This document shows, piece after piece, positions 1 through 9,922 of a DNA stretch of 64,000 nt. The stretch is taken from NCBI GenBank assembly GCA_021397845.1, contig CM038049.1, forward strand, positions 113,490,877 to 113,554,876. Reading direction: 5' to 3'. The translations under genes were made by a program, and so were the position numbers. This DNA is from Areca catechu (lineage: Eukaryota; Streptophyta; Magnoliopsida; Arecales; Arecaceae). The first letter of the stretch is position 1; each line of letters starts with the position of its first letter. The notes beneath the pieces were generated by a model, which made no database searches, was not told where the DNA came from, and saw nothing but the letters and a program-made list of their open reading frames with translations.

Positions 1-555
1 ATATTTCTCCTTAAGGTTTACCTTCATAGCTCTCCAAGTAGCTACGGGCATTTCACCTCTCTGTCGATTAAGACGCTCAACATTACCCCAATACAATCTG
101 GCCTGATGGACCAATCTATGTTAGGCAAACTTAAATTTTCTATCTTCAAATATCTCGTACCAGTCAAAGTATTGATCCATATCACTCTCCCAGTCTATAT
201 ACAACTTAGGATCTAAGTTTCCATTGAATGTAGGTGCATCTAGATGAATATTTCTAAGGGCTTTCTCATCCTGGTCAACATAATCATGGTGTGGTCTCCT
301 TTGATGTGGGTCAGGAGTATGTTCTTGGCATTGGACTCTAGGATGGATAGGTGCCAAACTGGATGACTGTGGCTCAGTAGGGGTCATACGGGTCTCTTCA
401 AGAGTTCCAATTCTCTCTTCCATTTGATCAAACCTATTGTTCAATTGCTTAAACTGCTCAATCATAGTTCTCATTAGAGCTTCTAAATTGGGGTCCATGG
501 TAGAACTTGGTTGGTCTTGTGAATGTTGGTATGGGGTTCCTGATCTAGTGGTCAT
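1..555 (-). pseudogene. G1 gag fragment (Ty3/gypsy capsid)
   Basis: Starts at an ATG at 555 (MTTRSGTPY). The first 70 residues are polar with a short coiled-coil-like stretch. They are followed by DAPTFNGNLDPKLYIDWESD, the hallmark entry into the Retrotrans_gag (PF03732-type) capsid domain of Ty3/gypsy elements. A TAA stop interrupts the frame at about 118-120. The same frame then continues as capsid sequence (YWGNVERLNRQRGEMPVATW) to base 1, where the window cuts it. Gag forms the cytoplasmic virus-like particle that packages the element RNA. Identification as Ty3 gag is firm; the gene is broken by at least one nonsense codon and is partial. Confidence 0.85.
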
Positions 556-1439
556 TCAATATAAAGACTTGTTCTAAGGTTTGCTAGACCTAAAAGTTCA
601 ATGTAGTATGAATCGACTAAGTCTAGATCAAGACTACAAGTACTCTTTCAACTGGCCAGGTAAGAGGTGGGATTGCGGGAGGCTCCCCCTGCTCTCGCAG
701 GGTTCTAATTAAAAATCACAAATCCATTTAAGGCATTTGCTGTTGGACCTCTAGCCTCAGACACCAATCTCCAGAAGTAAATGAATAATTGACTTACACT
801 AGCCTCAACACACTAATTGAGCTTGACTTGTTGGTGTCCCTAGTTCTAATTAGGTTGCTACTCAATTTTATTAAAGGTTTGGGTTCGATGCAAAATGTGG
901 TTGGTTGTTTTTAGGCCAAGAAAAGATTATGACCTCCTTCCCTTATCTTATGATATTGCCGTCCTTAGGTATTTTAAGATGAATGCAACATTATAATATT
1001 ATCAAAACTAATCAAGCAAAATGTAAACAAAACTAATTAAGTAGAATGTAAATTTTCTAATTTGAAATTTCAAATTCAAATTTTAAATTTAAATCTTTTT
1101 TTTTATAATTTCAAATTTTAAATTTTAAATTTTAAATTTCAAACTCCTGGTGAGAAACCTAAGTTTGAACTATGCCAGGAATCTTGGGATGTTCAATGTG
1201 CTAAACAAATGAAAATCATACACTTCACACATTCACTTGACAAACCATGCAAATCACTCGACAAGCAAACAAATAGCACATTAAACCTTCAACCTAAAGA
1301 CTTCACGACTGGCCGTAGCTCATTACTCCCATGGACAGACAGTATATTTGCATATACCCCGTTCAGGAGGCGTGAAACTCTAGATTAAAGATGAAAACAA
1401 TGATGAAACTAAACTAACCTATATGCCCTAGTTTACCAT
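556..1439 (-). other. G1 5' leader (untranslated)
   Basis: Non-coding leader between the PBS and gag. It holds an AT-only low-complexity block (about 1062-1142), a perfect 6-bp hairpin close to the PBS (1342-1357), and near gag the motif ctggccaggtaag (652-664) with cagacaccaat (758-768). In the element's sense these read CTTACCTGGCCAG and ATTGGTGTCTG, and both recur in other leaders in this window. Confidence 0.6.
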
Positions 1440-1451
1440 GCTCTGATACCA
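1440..1451 (-). other. G1 primer binding site (initiator-Met tRNA type)
   Basis: The minus strand reads TGGTATCAGAGC, the usual plant LTR-element PBS complementary to the 3' end of initiator methionine tRNA. It lies 4 bases inside the LTR edge. Confidence 0.9.
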
Positions 1452-1455
1452 TATA

Positions 1456-2143
1456 TGTGCGGGATGCAAAGAGGAATTCTAGCTTAACAATTTAGCAATT
1501 TGAATTGAGCAATGACACCTACTTGCATTAGCAAAGTTCAAGCATAAGAAAGGGCCAAAGTAAACTATATGATGAGACAACTCAATGAAAGGAAACTTAC
1601 CCACAATGTAGTTCAATTTTAATCAAGGAAGAATGGACCTAATGGTTGAGAAACCATTCTAACTAGGACATAAACCTTCATAAGAACAGACCTAAGAGAC
1701 TTGGATGGGTTTACTAATAAATGATGAGCTCTCCCTCCTTTGATGGTAGATCAATTTTCAGCACTCCATAGAGCTACAATTGGACTTAAAGACTACCACT
1801 TCTGGAATGGAAACTCCCTCCATGGCTTGGTGATGTGGTGGTCCAATTTGGTCTTGTAGTTGACTTGCTGATTTATCCCAAGTGCTGAGTTATCCCAAAT
1901 AGTTGAGGTTATTCCAAGTAGCTGAATAAGTGCTGAAGTGTTGAGTTATTCCAAGTAGCTGAATAAGTGCTGAATAGCTGAAATATTGAAGTAGAAATTA
2001 AAGTAGCAGAATTCTCTGGTTGAGTCAGCTCCAATGCTCGAGTTGGCTCTTTACGTTATAGTTGAACTGACTTATTGGGGCTTCAAATTTATCATTCAAT
2101 CCATAAAGAATTTGATTGAAGGCCATTGTTGGTGTCCGTACCA
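1456..2143 (-). repeat. G1 5' LTR
   Basis: Bounded on the plus strand by TGTGCGGG and CGTACCA, i.e. TG...CA ends next to the PBS. Length about 688 bp. Between 1888 and 1985 it contains two to three copies of a roughly 40-bp repeat with the core ttattccaagtagctgaa. The outer edge at 2143 is where copia integrase sequence begins. Confidence 0.75.
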
Positions 2144-2847
2144 GTGTGCGAGTGTTGGCTTACGTCCAGTCCATATCTTATATGGGGTTTTGCTAATGGA
2201 CTTACTCAGAACCCTATTTAAAAGGTAGCTGGCTGACTCTAGAGCATATCCCCAAAGAAAAGCGGCAAAGAAGCAAAGCCCATCATGGACCGAACCCTGT
2301 CTAACAGGATTCAATTCCTCCTTTTAAACACTTCATTTAATTGAGGTGTTCTTGGAGGTGTCCAATGAGAGAGAATCTCATTCTCCTTAAGATATGTCAA
2401 AAAAATATCATAAAGATATCACCACCTCGATCTGATCAAAGAGTTTTGATATACTTCCTAGTTTATTTTTTAACTTCATCACAATATCGGTTGAATATTT
2501 CAAATGATTCAGATTTATGTCTCATCAAGAAGATATAACCGTACCTCGAAAGGTCATATGTAAATGTAATGAAATAATTATACCCACCTCTGGCACTAAT
2601 ATTCATAGATCCGCATATATCAGTATATACCAGACTTGGAATTTCATTGGCTCGTTCACCTTTTTTAGTAAAAGGTGATTTTGTCATCTTTCCCAGAAGA
2701 TCGAACTCACAGGTTGGTAGCAAATTACATTCACTAATCTCGAGAAGACCCTCGTTTTTCAACCTATTTATCATGTTCTTGTTGATATGACCTAGCCTAT
2801 AATGCCATAGATATGCTTTGCTGATGATGTAGTGACATCCATTGACA
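2144..2847 (-). pseudogene. C0 integrase fragment
   Basis: Minus strand, Ty1/copia integrase. The GAG-pre-integrase motif (LWHYRLGHINKN, His-His part of the zinc-binding domain) is near 2790. The catalytic core entry (YTDICGSMNISARGGYNYF, first Asp of DDE) follows, then a decayed SDRGG (second Asp) near 2420, and the C-terminal part (LLNRVLSKSISKTPYKIWTGRKP) to 2144, where G1 cut it. Stops and a frameshift lie between 2315 and 2462. Closest relative in the window is C1 integrase (47521-49509). Non-functional. Confidence 0.85.
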
Positions 2848-2904
2848 TGGAGCACACATGCAACTGCGACAACAGAAGACTTGCCACCCGGGCATGGCAC
2901 CCCA

Positions 2905-3190
2905 GCTCCCTGTCGAGATCAGCCCCCAATCGAGGCTGGGCTCATTAGGCGAGCCCCCTCATCTGAGGCGGGCTCCCTGTCGAGGTCAGCCCACAGCCAA
3001 GGCTGAGCTCACGAGGCGAGCCCCATGTTTAAGGCCGGCTCCCTATCGAGGTCAGCCCCCAACCGAGGCTGAGCTCATTGGGCGAGCCCCCCATTTCAGG
3101 CTGGCTCCCTGTCGAGGCTAGCTCTCAACCGAGGCCGGGCTCATGGGGAGAGCCCCCCGTCTGAGGCCGGCTCCCTGTCGAGGTCATGTT
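2905..3190 (+). repeat. 66-bp tandem repeat in T1 LTR
   Basis: The marker ggctccctgtcgagg recurs at 2905, 2972, 3038, 3104 and 3170, a period of 66-67 bp. Each unit holds cagcc...ccgaggctgagctc and gagccccc. About 4.3 units. It sits upstream of the TATA box, so it lies in U3. Confidence 0.9.
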
Positions 3191-3482
3191 CGTACCCTGG
3201 ACCGGTGCCCATGATATGAAGTTCCCACCAGAGAAATAGATATTTGAATTATGTTGGAGCAAAGCCTGGCCGCCCGCAGCTTTCAACATGCGATGCCAGA
3301 GGTATGACGTGGGTGCCCCTAGACCTCACACCTAGCGACATACTGCCATGTCCACAGCCGCACCACCAATAGCCACCGACAGTCATGGTGCAACACTCAG
3401 AGCTTCCCCAAGAGGAGAATTCGACCAAGGCCCCAGGACCTAAAGCCCTGGGTGGTCTCTCCCAAAATAGAAGTGCCCCTCC

Positions 3483-3490
3483 TATAAGGG
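3483..3490 (+). promoter_or_regulatory. T1 LTR TATA box
   Basis: TATAAGGG in the middle of the T1 LTR, downstream of the GC-rich tandem block and upstream of the U5-like phrase. Position fits an LTR promoter. Confidence 0.55.
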
Positions 3491-4071
3491 GCCTAGAAGC
3501 CAAGAATAAAAGGGAGGTCTTCTTTCCCTGGCTCGCCAGAGGTCACTCCCTGGCTGGCTACAGGTCTCTTCGGCTGGCTCGCTGAAGGGGACTCTCTCTC
3601 TCTCTCGAAGTCTCTCCCGAAGGCCACAGGGGTCCGACCCGGTCTTGGGAGGAAGGTAAGGAAGGTAAGCACACAGGGAAAAGTGAGGGAGAGCTAAGTA
3701 GGTAGGCAACGAGGCATCGCCGGGCAATCCACCAGCCCCATTCTCGATCCCTCCTCTTTTCCATTCCTTTACATTCCTGTTCTCGAGTCACACCCTCCCG
3801 ACGGATAGGTCCCCCAAGCCTTATGTCATGGAGGTCTTGTCTGTTCTCCTCAATCATCCAACTGACTTGATCATCGGAGTGTCCCCACAGGAATCCTTGG
3901 CCCGGGTCTTCCCTGTTTTGTAGAGAGGGAGGAGTGGAGAGGGCCGGCATAGCCGTCGGCACGCAACCATGGAGTAGGAGAGAGCGGACGGGTCCCCGAG
4001 AGGCCCACCATGGTGCCATCGATGGCGACGAGAAGACCACCTGACGCGGCTGAACTGCAGGCAACGGTGAT

Positions 4072-4363
4072 CTTGGCGATAATAGATTGGTGCGCTAATT
4101 AGGGGGAAGTTCTCAAGATCCTGGCGACTAACAGATTGGCATGCCAGGAAGGGGAAAGTTTCAAGATCCTGGTGACCAACAGATTGGCGCACCAGGTAGG
4201 GGAAAGTTCTCAAGATCCTAAGACTAATAGATTGGCACGCCAGGAAGGGGAAAGTTCTCAAGATCTTGATGACCAATAGATTGGCATGCCAGGAAGGGGA
4301 AAGTTTCAAGATCTTGTTAACCAACAGATTGGCATGCCCGAAAGGGGCCAAGTTTTCAAGACC
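4072..4363 (+). repeat. Six-copy 48-bp array resembling the LTR/PBS junction
   Basis: Six units of about 48 bp, each with (t/c)tggygac, a(c/t)agattggc(a/g)(t/c)gcc, agg(a/t)aggggaaagtt and (t)caagatc. The core attggcgcgccaggtagggg has the form of the region right after the LTR in Tat elements, where the primer tRNA binds. Here it is multiplied in tandem. 4364-4559 continues as T1 leader without recognisable genes. Confidence 0.85.
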
Positions 4364-4559
4364 ACCCTCAACCCTGGGTGCAGGCCAGGGGTACAAACAA
4401 AAATGACCAGGCTTTCCCGAAACGCTGGTCAGCTTCGCTACTCCCTCCAGCCGGAACCAGCCCCATCGATCTTCCTTTAAGCTGATGATCAGCAAGTTCG
4501 ACTCATGTCTCTCCCCTCGAAGGAGTAACTCACTCCTATCCAAGTGACCAGAGTCCAAT

Positions 4560-5327
4560 TGATGGGGACCCGAAAGTCCATTTTGTTTTATTTTATTTTA
4601 TTTGAGTCCTGTAATAAAGTGAGATAACTAAGTCCACTTGAGACCACTTAGTCAAGTCCAGTCTTTTAGTCCAATCAGTCCAATCAAGTGAGTTAGATCG
4701 AGTCCTATAATTTTCATTCAGGTCAGATTCAAGAGGAGAGTAAGCAGACCCAGAGAATCACCAGGCCTCCCCAACTAGAGCTGGCCTTCATGTACCTGGG
4801 CCCTTTCATGCTACCAAGCCCATAAGAGAGAGCTCCAGTCCAAGACAAAGGTCCACTATTGACCAGGTCCACCAGGGTTTCTTGGCCCATAAGTTAGGGT
4901 TTCTTAGCCCTCAAGTCATGTACCCTAGGGTGAATCTATAAATACCCCACCCCTTCTTGTATTTTTTTATGACATGGATGAATAAAAAAATTTCTTAAGT
5001 TCTGTGTGAAAGATCTATGTGATCCCAGGGTTTCTGTGTGATCCCTGATTTAGGCATCTGTGTGAGCCCAAGGTATCTGTGTGATCCCTTCCCGTTCTTC
5101 TTAGAGTTTCTATGTGAACCCTAATTTGGGTATCTGCGTGAGCCCAAGGTATCTGTGTGATCCCTTCTCCTTCTTTCAGGGTATCTATGTGATCCCTAGG
5201 ACATCTGTGTGAGCCCATTGCTATGTGCTTTTCCTTCTAGTGGAATCTGTGTGAACCCCTATATACCCTAATCCCTGGTGACTTCTATGCTCGCCGGCGA
5301 TCCATCCCAGATCTCTATCCCGCATCA
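4560..5327 (+). repeat. G2 left LTR
   Basis: TG...CA ends. TATAAATA box at 4937-4944. From about 5016 to 5262 there is an array of imperfect repeats built on ctgtgtgatccc / ctgtgtgagccc, about ten copies. Confidence 0.75.
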
Positions 5328-5329
5328 AA

Positions 5330-5342
5330 TGGTATCAAAGCC
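5330..5342 (+). other. G2 primer binding site
   Basis: TGGTATCAAAGCC, a one-base variant of the initiator-Met tRNA PBS, two bases after the LTR end. Confidence 0.85.
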
Positions 5343-5356
5343 AGAGGATTAAGGCC

Positions 5357-5563
5357 ATGGCTATCGAGCGTTTCCTGCATGATCAAGCTATCATGACCCA
5401 GGGCCATGGCTATCAACGCTACCTGGTCCGATGGAAAGGTCGACTAGAATCTGATTATTCATGAATTACTCGAGAGGACCCACAGCACCTCTACCCAGAC
5501 TTAGTGCTAGCACTAGACTAACCTATACTCGATAGGGTCGAGTTTTTTCCATCCCAGGAGAAT
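5357..5563 (+). pseudogene. G2 integrase tail with chromodomain
   Basis: Translation from 5357 gives GYQRYLVRWKGRLESDYS, then ITREDPQHLYPDL. This is the chromodomain fold signature (aromatic residues around YLVRWKG, then the W-I-T/R-E-D helix) fused to the C-terminus of integrase in chromoviruses, where it directs insertion to heterochromatin. Stops interrupt it (TGA after SDYS and TAG later). It runs directly into the second LTR, as expected for the last coding segment of such an element. It is the only coding relic of G2. Confidence 0.8.
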
Positions 5564-7061
5564 TGATGGGGACATCAGGACAACCCTAGTTCATTATGGG
5601 TCCCTGAGTTTTGAGACCCTTAGCCATGATTCAAATCTTGTCTTTGAGTCTAATAATCTGGTTGTGTTAGCCATTTGAGTCCTGTATTTGGGTCTTGAGT
5701 TTTGTTTTTCAGGCCTTGTTACACTTGAGTCCTGTATTTTGGCCCCCAAGTCCTGTTTTGGGCCTTTCTGCATTTGAGTTCTGTATTTAGAGTCATCCAT
5801 ACCATTAGGATTTTGGATAAGTCAAGTCAAATTATTTAAGACATTTATCATCTGGAGTCCTGTAAGTTTAGTCAGCTCATGTTGAGCCAATTTTGAGTCC
5901 TTTGAGTTCTATAAGTTTTATATTGAGTCCAACTAGCAAGAGAAGATTCAAGACACTGATGGACCCCAGCCCGAATGATAACTTGCCAACTTTAAGGAAT
6001 CCTAGTCATATTTGGATGTGCCACCTTGGATTGCATGAGAAGGACCTTGATGATCTTCACATCATCAACCTACTGAGAAGATGGAGTTCAAGAGAAATCG
6101 TAGAACTAGCCTAGCATGGAAGTTGGCCACCTAAAGCCCAAAGCTTTCTTGGATATTGCACCCCACCCTTATGGTCACCTTTCTTGGTCGGCCACCCTTA
6201 GAATTACCACCCATTGGACCAAGTCAAAGAGAGGGAGAGACCAAGTCAAAGAGAAGGTATAATCCTTGTTAGGAGAGGAAATGAGAGCCTATTTGGGAGA
6301 GGATATCTTCCATGTATTTGAGTGGGAAAAGGATACTTAGGGTTTTACATGTATACCATTACTTGGAGCCCAAGCTTATATGCCTATATAAAGGCCCCCC
6401 CTCTCATGTATATTTAATTCTATTGAGTATGAAAATTTTCTTGAGTTCTTCTGAAGTTTCTGTGTGAATTATGTGTGAATTTTTGTGTGATTAAGGGTAT
6501 CTGTATGATCCCTCAGGGTTTCTGTGTGATCCCTGCACCCTGCCTCCAAGCCGCCAGCCTTCTTCATCTCTTGGCCGCCCACTTCTAAGCCTTCCTTCCC
6601 TTTACTTTCTTCAGCCTTCAAACTTGTTTCTTCCTTGTTTTCTACCCTGTGAATGGTGATTTGTAGGTCCCTCAGATTTCATGAATCCAAGGATTCCATC
6701 TGTCCAACTTTCGGGTCACTTGATTGAAAGCCGCAAATCCGTAAGGTTGATAGCTTTATTTTCCAGTCCACATCCGAGAGCGACGAGTGAACTCTTCATG
6801 AATCAATCTTCAAATCTTTGCCAGGTACACCCGCTAGACTCCTCTGGTTGCAGTATTGTAGAAGAGCTAGTCCTAACCAGGGCTTCTTAGCCTTGGCTAT
6901 CCTGTTTCTTCACTTTTAAGGGTTTATTTTTGTATGCATGTGTTTCAGATTTTCTATAGAACTTTTTGCTTAATATCTTGGCTTGAAATTCGGGATACAA
7001 ACTCCTAACTTAATACCTAATAAAAAAAAAATAATTGGCATGCATGAATAGTCCTGCATCA
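5564..7061 (+). repeat. G2 right LTR
   Basis: TGATGGGGAC...CTGCATCA. TATATAAAGG at 6385-6394 is followed by two short repeats with agggt(a/t)tctgt(a/g)tgatccct. Clearly the same broad family as the left LTR but much longer, with a unique stretch 6540-7050. Confidence 0.75.
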
Positions 7062-7110
7062 TACCCGGCACGATCAAGCTACAAGCGACGATGATCTTCG
7101 CGGTAACAAC

Positions 7111-8375
7111 TGACATTATCTATCCTAAGGCATTTGCTAGATGTGTACACTACACTAATAGGTCGCGATAGTACATAAATGCCATTATTCATGTATCCAT
7201 TCATCACAATGGAACCATTCCAAATGATTTTGTAAATATCATTCTTTATTGAAAGTTCATAACCATACATGGCTAACTGGCCTATAAAAATGACATTCAA
7301 AATGAAAGATGGATAATAATGACACTCATTCAAAATGATTGTACAAGATTTGAAAACTAATTTAAGGGTTTCCAATGCCAGGACTGGAACTTGGCTTCCA
7401 TTTTCCACGTTTATAAGGATCTCTCACCATCGTCGAATCTCCTACTAACTTGAAGTCCCTGTAAAGAATTGCAAATGTGAATTGGACTTTCAATATCCAA
7501 TACCCAGTTAGTAGTATCGCAGATAGAGAAACTACAAGGTGTTATCATATAAATACCTTGTCCAGCACTGCCCTGCTGCTTCCTCTTCTTAGACCTGCTC
7601 GGGTCAAGGGATGCAATATAAAGAGGAAGCACTCCGCCTGTTTCTTATCAGCCTTCACCTTCTTGACCTGACTTGGCCCATAAGAATTTTGCACCTTCTT
7701 CCCTTTATTTCTCTTTTTCCCTTTCTTAAAGGGACGACACCCTGTAGAGGATCCTCCTACTAGATTTACCATCCCTTTATTGAGTTGGTGGTCTTTCTTA
7801 TAAGTCTGCAGTAACCCCAACAGACCGTGGTAGTTAACTACAAGCTTATTCATTCTAAAATGATCGAGAAAGTCTAGATAAGAAGAGGGTAGGGAATTCA
7901 GTATCGCATCTTTCCCGAGCTATTCATGCAAGGGACATCTGAGCTTGCCCAAGAGCTCAATCATCTTGATCATGTACAATACATGATCAGTGACTGAGGC
8001 CCCATCAAGCATCCACACATTGTAAGTAGCACAGGAGACCCTATACCTTTCAACATCATCAATGTATCGAAGGACTCCTTCAACTTTTGAAGGATCTCCT
8101 CCAGCTGGGCTTCCTTGAATTTATGACTGAACTTGTCGTTCATTGCTACCAACATGATGCATCGGATAGTGGTCCTATTAGAGAGCCACTTCTGATAAGT
8201 GTCTCTGATGGAACCCCAAGCATTAGGAGCAAGGATTTCAAACATCGAATCCAATATCACATATAAGATCCATTCATTCTCCAGGACAATCTTGAGCCTT
8301 CAATACCAACTATCGAAGTTGGGACCCTTGAGCTTCTCATGATCGAGAAGAGATTCCAATAGCCCAATGAACACC
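7111..8375 (-). pseudogene. C0 gag-protease fragment
   Basis: Minus strand. UBN2-type copia gag around 8260-7545 (WLSNRTTIRCIMLVAMNDKF, EEILQKLKESFDT), then a basic linker (FKKGKKRNKGKK). The protease region reads NWVLDIESPIHICN near 7500, and the C-terminal protease segment ends at 7111, where T1 inserted. The catalytic D-T/S-G triad reads D-I-E, so the protease would be dead even without the frameshifts. No CCHC zinc knuckle is left. Clear relative of C1 gag/protease. Confidence 0.85.
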
Positions 8376-9249
8376 TGATCTTAGGATTTGTCAATAAACA
8401 CCTAACTATTGGATCCATTATCATTCCACTTAATGGAAGGCTAGGACTTAGTTATCCCCATAACTTCATCCTTTTATGGACCTAATAATTTAGAGGGTTT
8501 AACTTTAATGTGATAGATGAAATAGATAAGAAGACATGGATCAACCTCCCACTAGCTACATTAGTTATAAAAGAGGGTTTCAGAAACTAATGATCCATGG
8601 GCACCTAAAATCAATCAAGACTGATTAACCTTAGGTGACATGGGTTAACACGAGTCAGTAAGCTACCCAATCAATTCTGATTAACCATATTGGCCTAGTA
8701 AGTGAGATCATGGGATGGGTTTCACCATTAACCATCTTGCCTTAGACACTAATCAGGTTGGCCAGGTAAGATGTAGCCTTATAGAACCATGATCAAATGC
8801 CATACTTACCTTAGACACCAATTGGTTCATCAGACTCAATTAGACTAGCTTAAAGACTCGGGCTGACCACTGAGCCATAAATCAGGTCCATTTAGATTTA
8901 TGGACTAATCAATCTAACTATTAGAAAGATCTATAGAGAAGAAATCCTAACTCAATATTTGATTAGATTAGTTCTCTATTTGATCCATTCATCTAAACTT
9001 AGGTCTAACCCAATTAAGGACTAGTTGAAGCTAACCCATGACCCTTAAAGGTTATTGAAATGACTCAAACATCCATAGATTAAAACTATTTTAACCTATA
9101 AAATCTCTCACTTTCTTCTTCATAAGGACATGATGCTACGACATCCCTACATACCATAGGAGAACCCCATTGAATGAGAAGTGATGGCCTTTAAACCATA
9201 CATCTCTCCTATGACCGGACAGCCATATCAAATCCACCTTAATCCAAGT
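8376..9249 (-). other. C0 5' leader
   Basis: Non-coding. In sense orientation it carries the 88-bp structured module (9139-9226), then three copies of the motif pair CTTACCT(GGCCAA) and gtGTCTAAGG (8690-8830). Its lower part is similar to the C1 leader at about 50930-51480. S1 is inserted at its PBS-proximal end. Confidence 0.7.
9139..9226 (-). other. Shared structured leader module, C0 copy
   Basis: 88 bp that align with at most one single-base gap to copies at 14751-14838 (G3) and 33421-33508 (S1). Sense-strand pairing: an outer stem CATAGGAG / CTCCTATG (8 of 8), an inner hairpin ATGGT / GCCAT, and a second hairpin TCAT / ATGG. It lies about 90 nt downstream of the C0 PBS once S1 is removed. 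Confidence 0.8.
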
Positions 9250-9922
9250 TATTGACTCTGGTCTTGATTTTGATGATTGAAAAAATATTTAAGTATATAT
9301 GTATACTAATTATATTTTTAAGTATGTTTATCAGATCTTAGTACTCATCCATGTTGAATGAAGAAATCTATGTTTTTAGTTGAAGAAAGTTCTTAAATTA
9401 ATAAAAAATCAAGTATATGAACTTTGGAATTGATATGGAAGAACTTGAAGAGGATAAAAATCAATTTTGGAAAAGTTTCAACACTGGCACAAGCAAGTAT
9501 CAACTCATGAAGAAGTTCAAGTATCGACTCAAGGCTTGAGAACAAGAAAAATATAAAATAGTGTCAAACCAGAATTCTTGCCTTGAGCTTACCTAAGTGT
9601 CGACTCAAGAGGTCGACTCATGGTGAAGTGTCGACCTCTTGCCTTGAGTTGACCTAAGTGTCGACTCAAGAGGTTGACTCATGGTGAAGTATTGACTCAT
9701 GAAAAAAATTCAGCAAATTCAAGTGTCGACACTTGGTGTAACAGCTAGTTTTTCAGAAGTACAGAATTGACTCCAACTTGCTTCAAATGGCTAGTTTTTC
9801 ATCCCAAACGGTCATAAATGGTCTTCTATAGATTGGAGAGCTATATAAACACCAAAAATCAAATGGAAAAGTAATCCTTTGATGAGATCATTGAATATCC
9901 TTCAAGGATTCAAGTGTTGAGT
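9250..9922 (+). repeat. S1 5' LTR, first part
   Basis: Aligns with the 3' LTR from 34072 (its first bases are tattgactctgg where the 3' copy has tgttgactctgg). Includes the GTCGAC motif cluster (about 9600-9735) and a TATATAAA box (9842-9849). G3 inserted at 9923. The LTR resumes at 16570-16691 and then jumps straight into gag. Confidence 0.85.

Larger units (their letters stand above)
1..2143 (-). mobile_element. G1: Ty3/gypsy element, 5' half (LTR, leader, gag start)
   Basis: Reading the minus strand from 2143 leftward gives an LTR, a primer binding site, a leader of about 0.9 kb and the start of a Ty3-type gag that runs off the window edge. The insertion point lies inside the integrase reading frame of the old copia element C0, which resumes at 2144. 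The other LTR is outside the window, so the target duplication cannot be tested. The leader resembles that of G5, so both probably belong to one family. Confidence 0.85.
2848..4083 (+). repeat. T1 5' LTR (Tat type)
   Basis: Contains a GC-rich tandem block in its upstream half, a TATAAGGG box at 3483-3490, a (CT)n run near 3593, and the conserved Tat U5 phrase at about 3861-3880. The right edge is judged from the start of the PBS-like array and could be off by a few bases. Several long minus-strand frames here are GC-driven shadows. Confidence 0.6.
4560..7061 (+). mobile_element. G2: gypsy element with two unlike LTRs and 236-bp body
   Basis: LTR (4560-5327), PBS, a chromodomain remnant, then a second LTR (5564-7061). 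Both LTRs start TGATGGGGAC and end GCATCA but differ in length (768 against 1498 bp) and in most of their middle. The flanks (ccaat before, taccc after) do not match, so no target duplication is visible. It is therefore more likely a recombination product than a simple insertion. Confidence 0.75.
2848..7110 (+). mobile_element. T1: Tat-type Ty3/gypsy remnant inside C0
   Basis: The insertion is flanked by TGACA (2843-2847 and 7111-7115). It comprises a GC-rich LTR, a PBS-like repeat array, about 200 bp of leader, the nested element G2, and at 7062-7110 a sequence similar to the T1 LTR end (gatgatcttcgcggtaaca against ggtgatcttggcgataata). Assignment to the Tat group rests on the U5-like phrase gacttgatcatcggagtgtc (3861-3880) and the attggc(g/a)cgccagg junction sequence. 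No coding region survives. Confidence 0.65.

Noticed and set aside
2858..3121. ORF encoding a repeated Arg/Ala/Pro peptide
   Set aside because: It is a translation of the 66-67 bp tandem repeat in the T1 LTR. Unit lengths of 66 keep one frame open by chance, and no start context or homologue is evident.
3249..4558. Long minus-strand ORFs across the T1 LTR and leader
   Set aside because: They cross the LTR/leader border and the 48-bp array, show no protein family features, and are explained by GC content.
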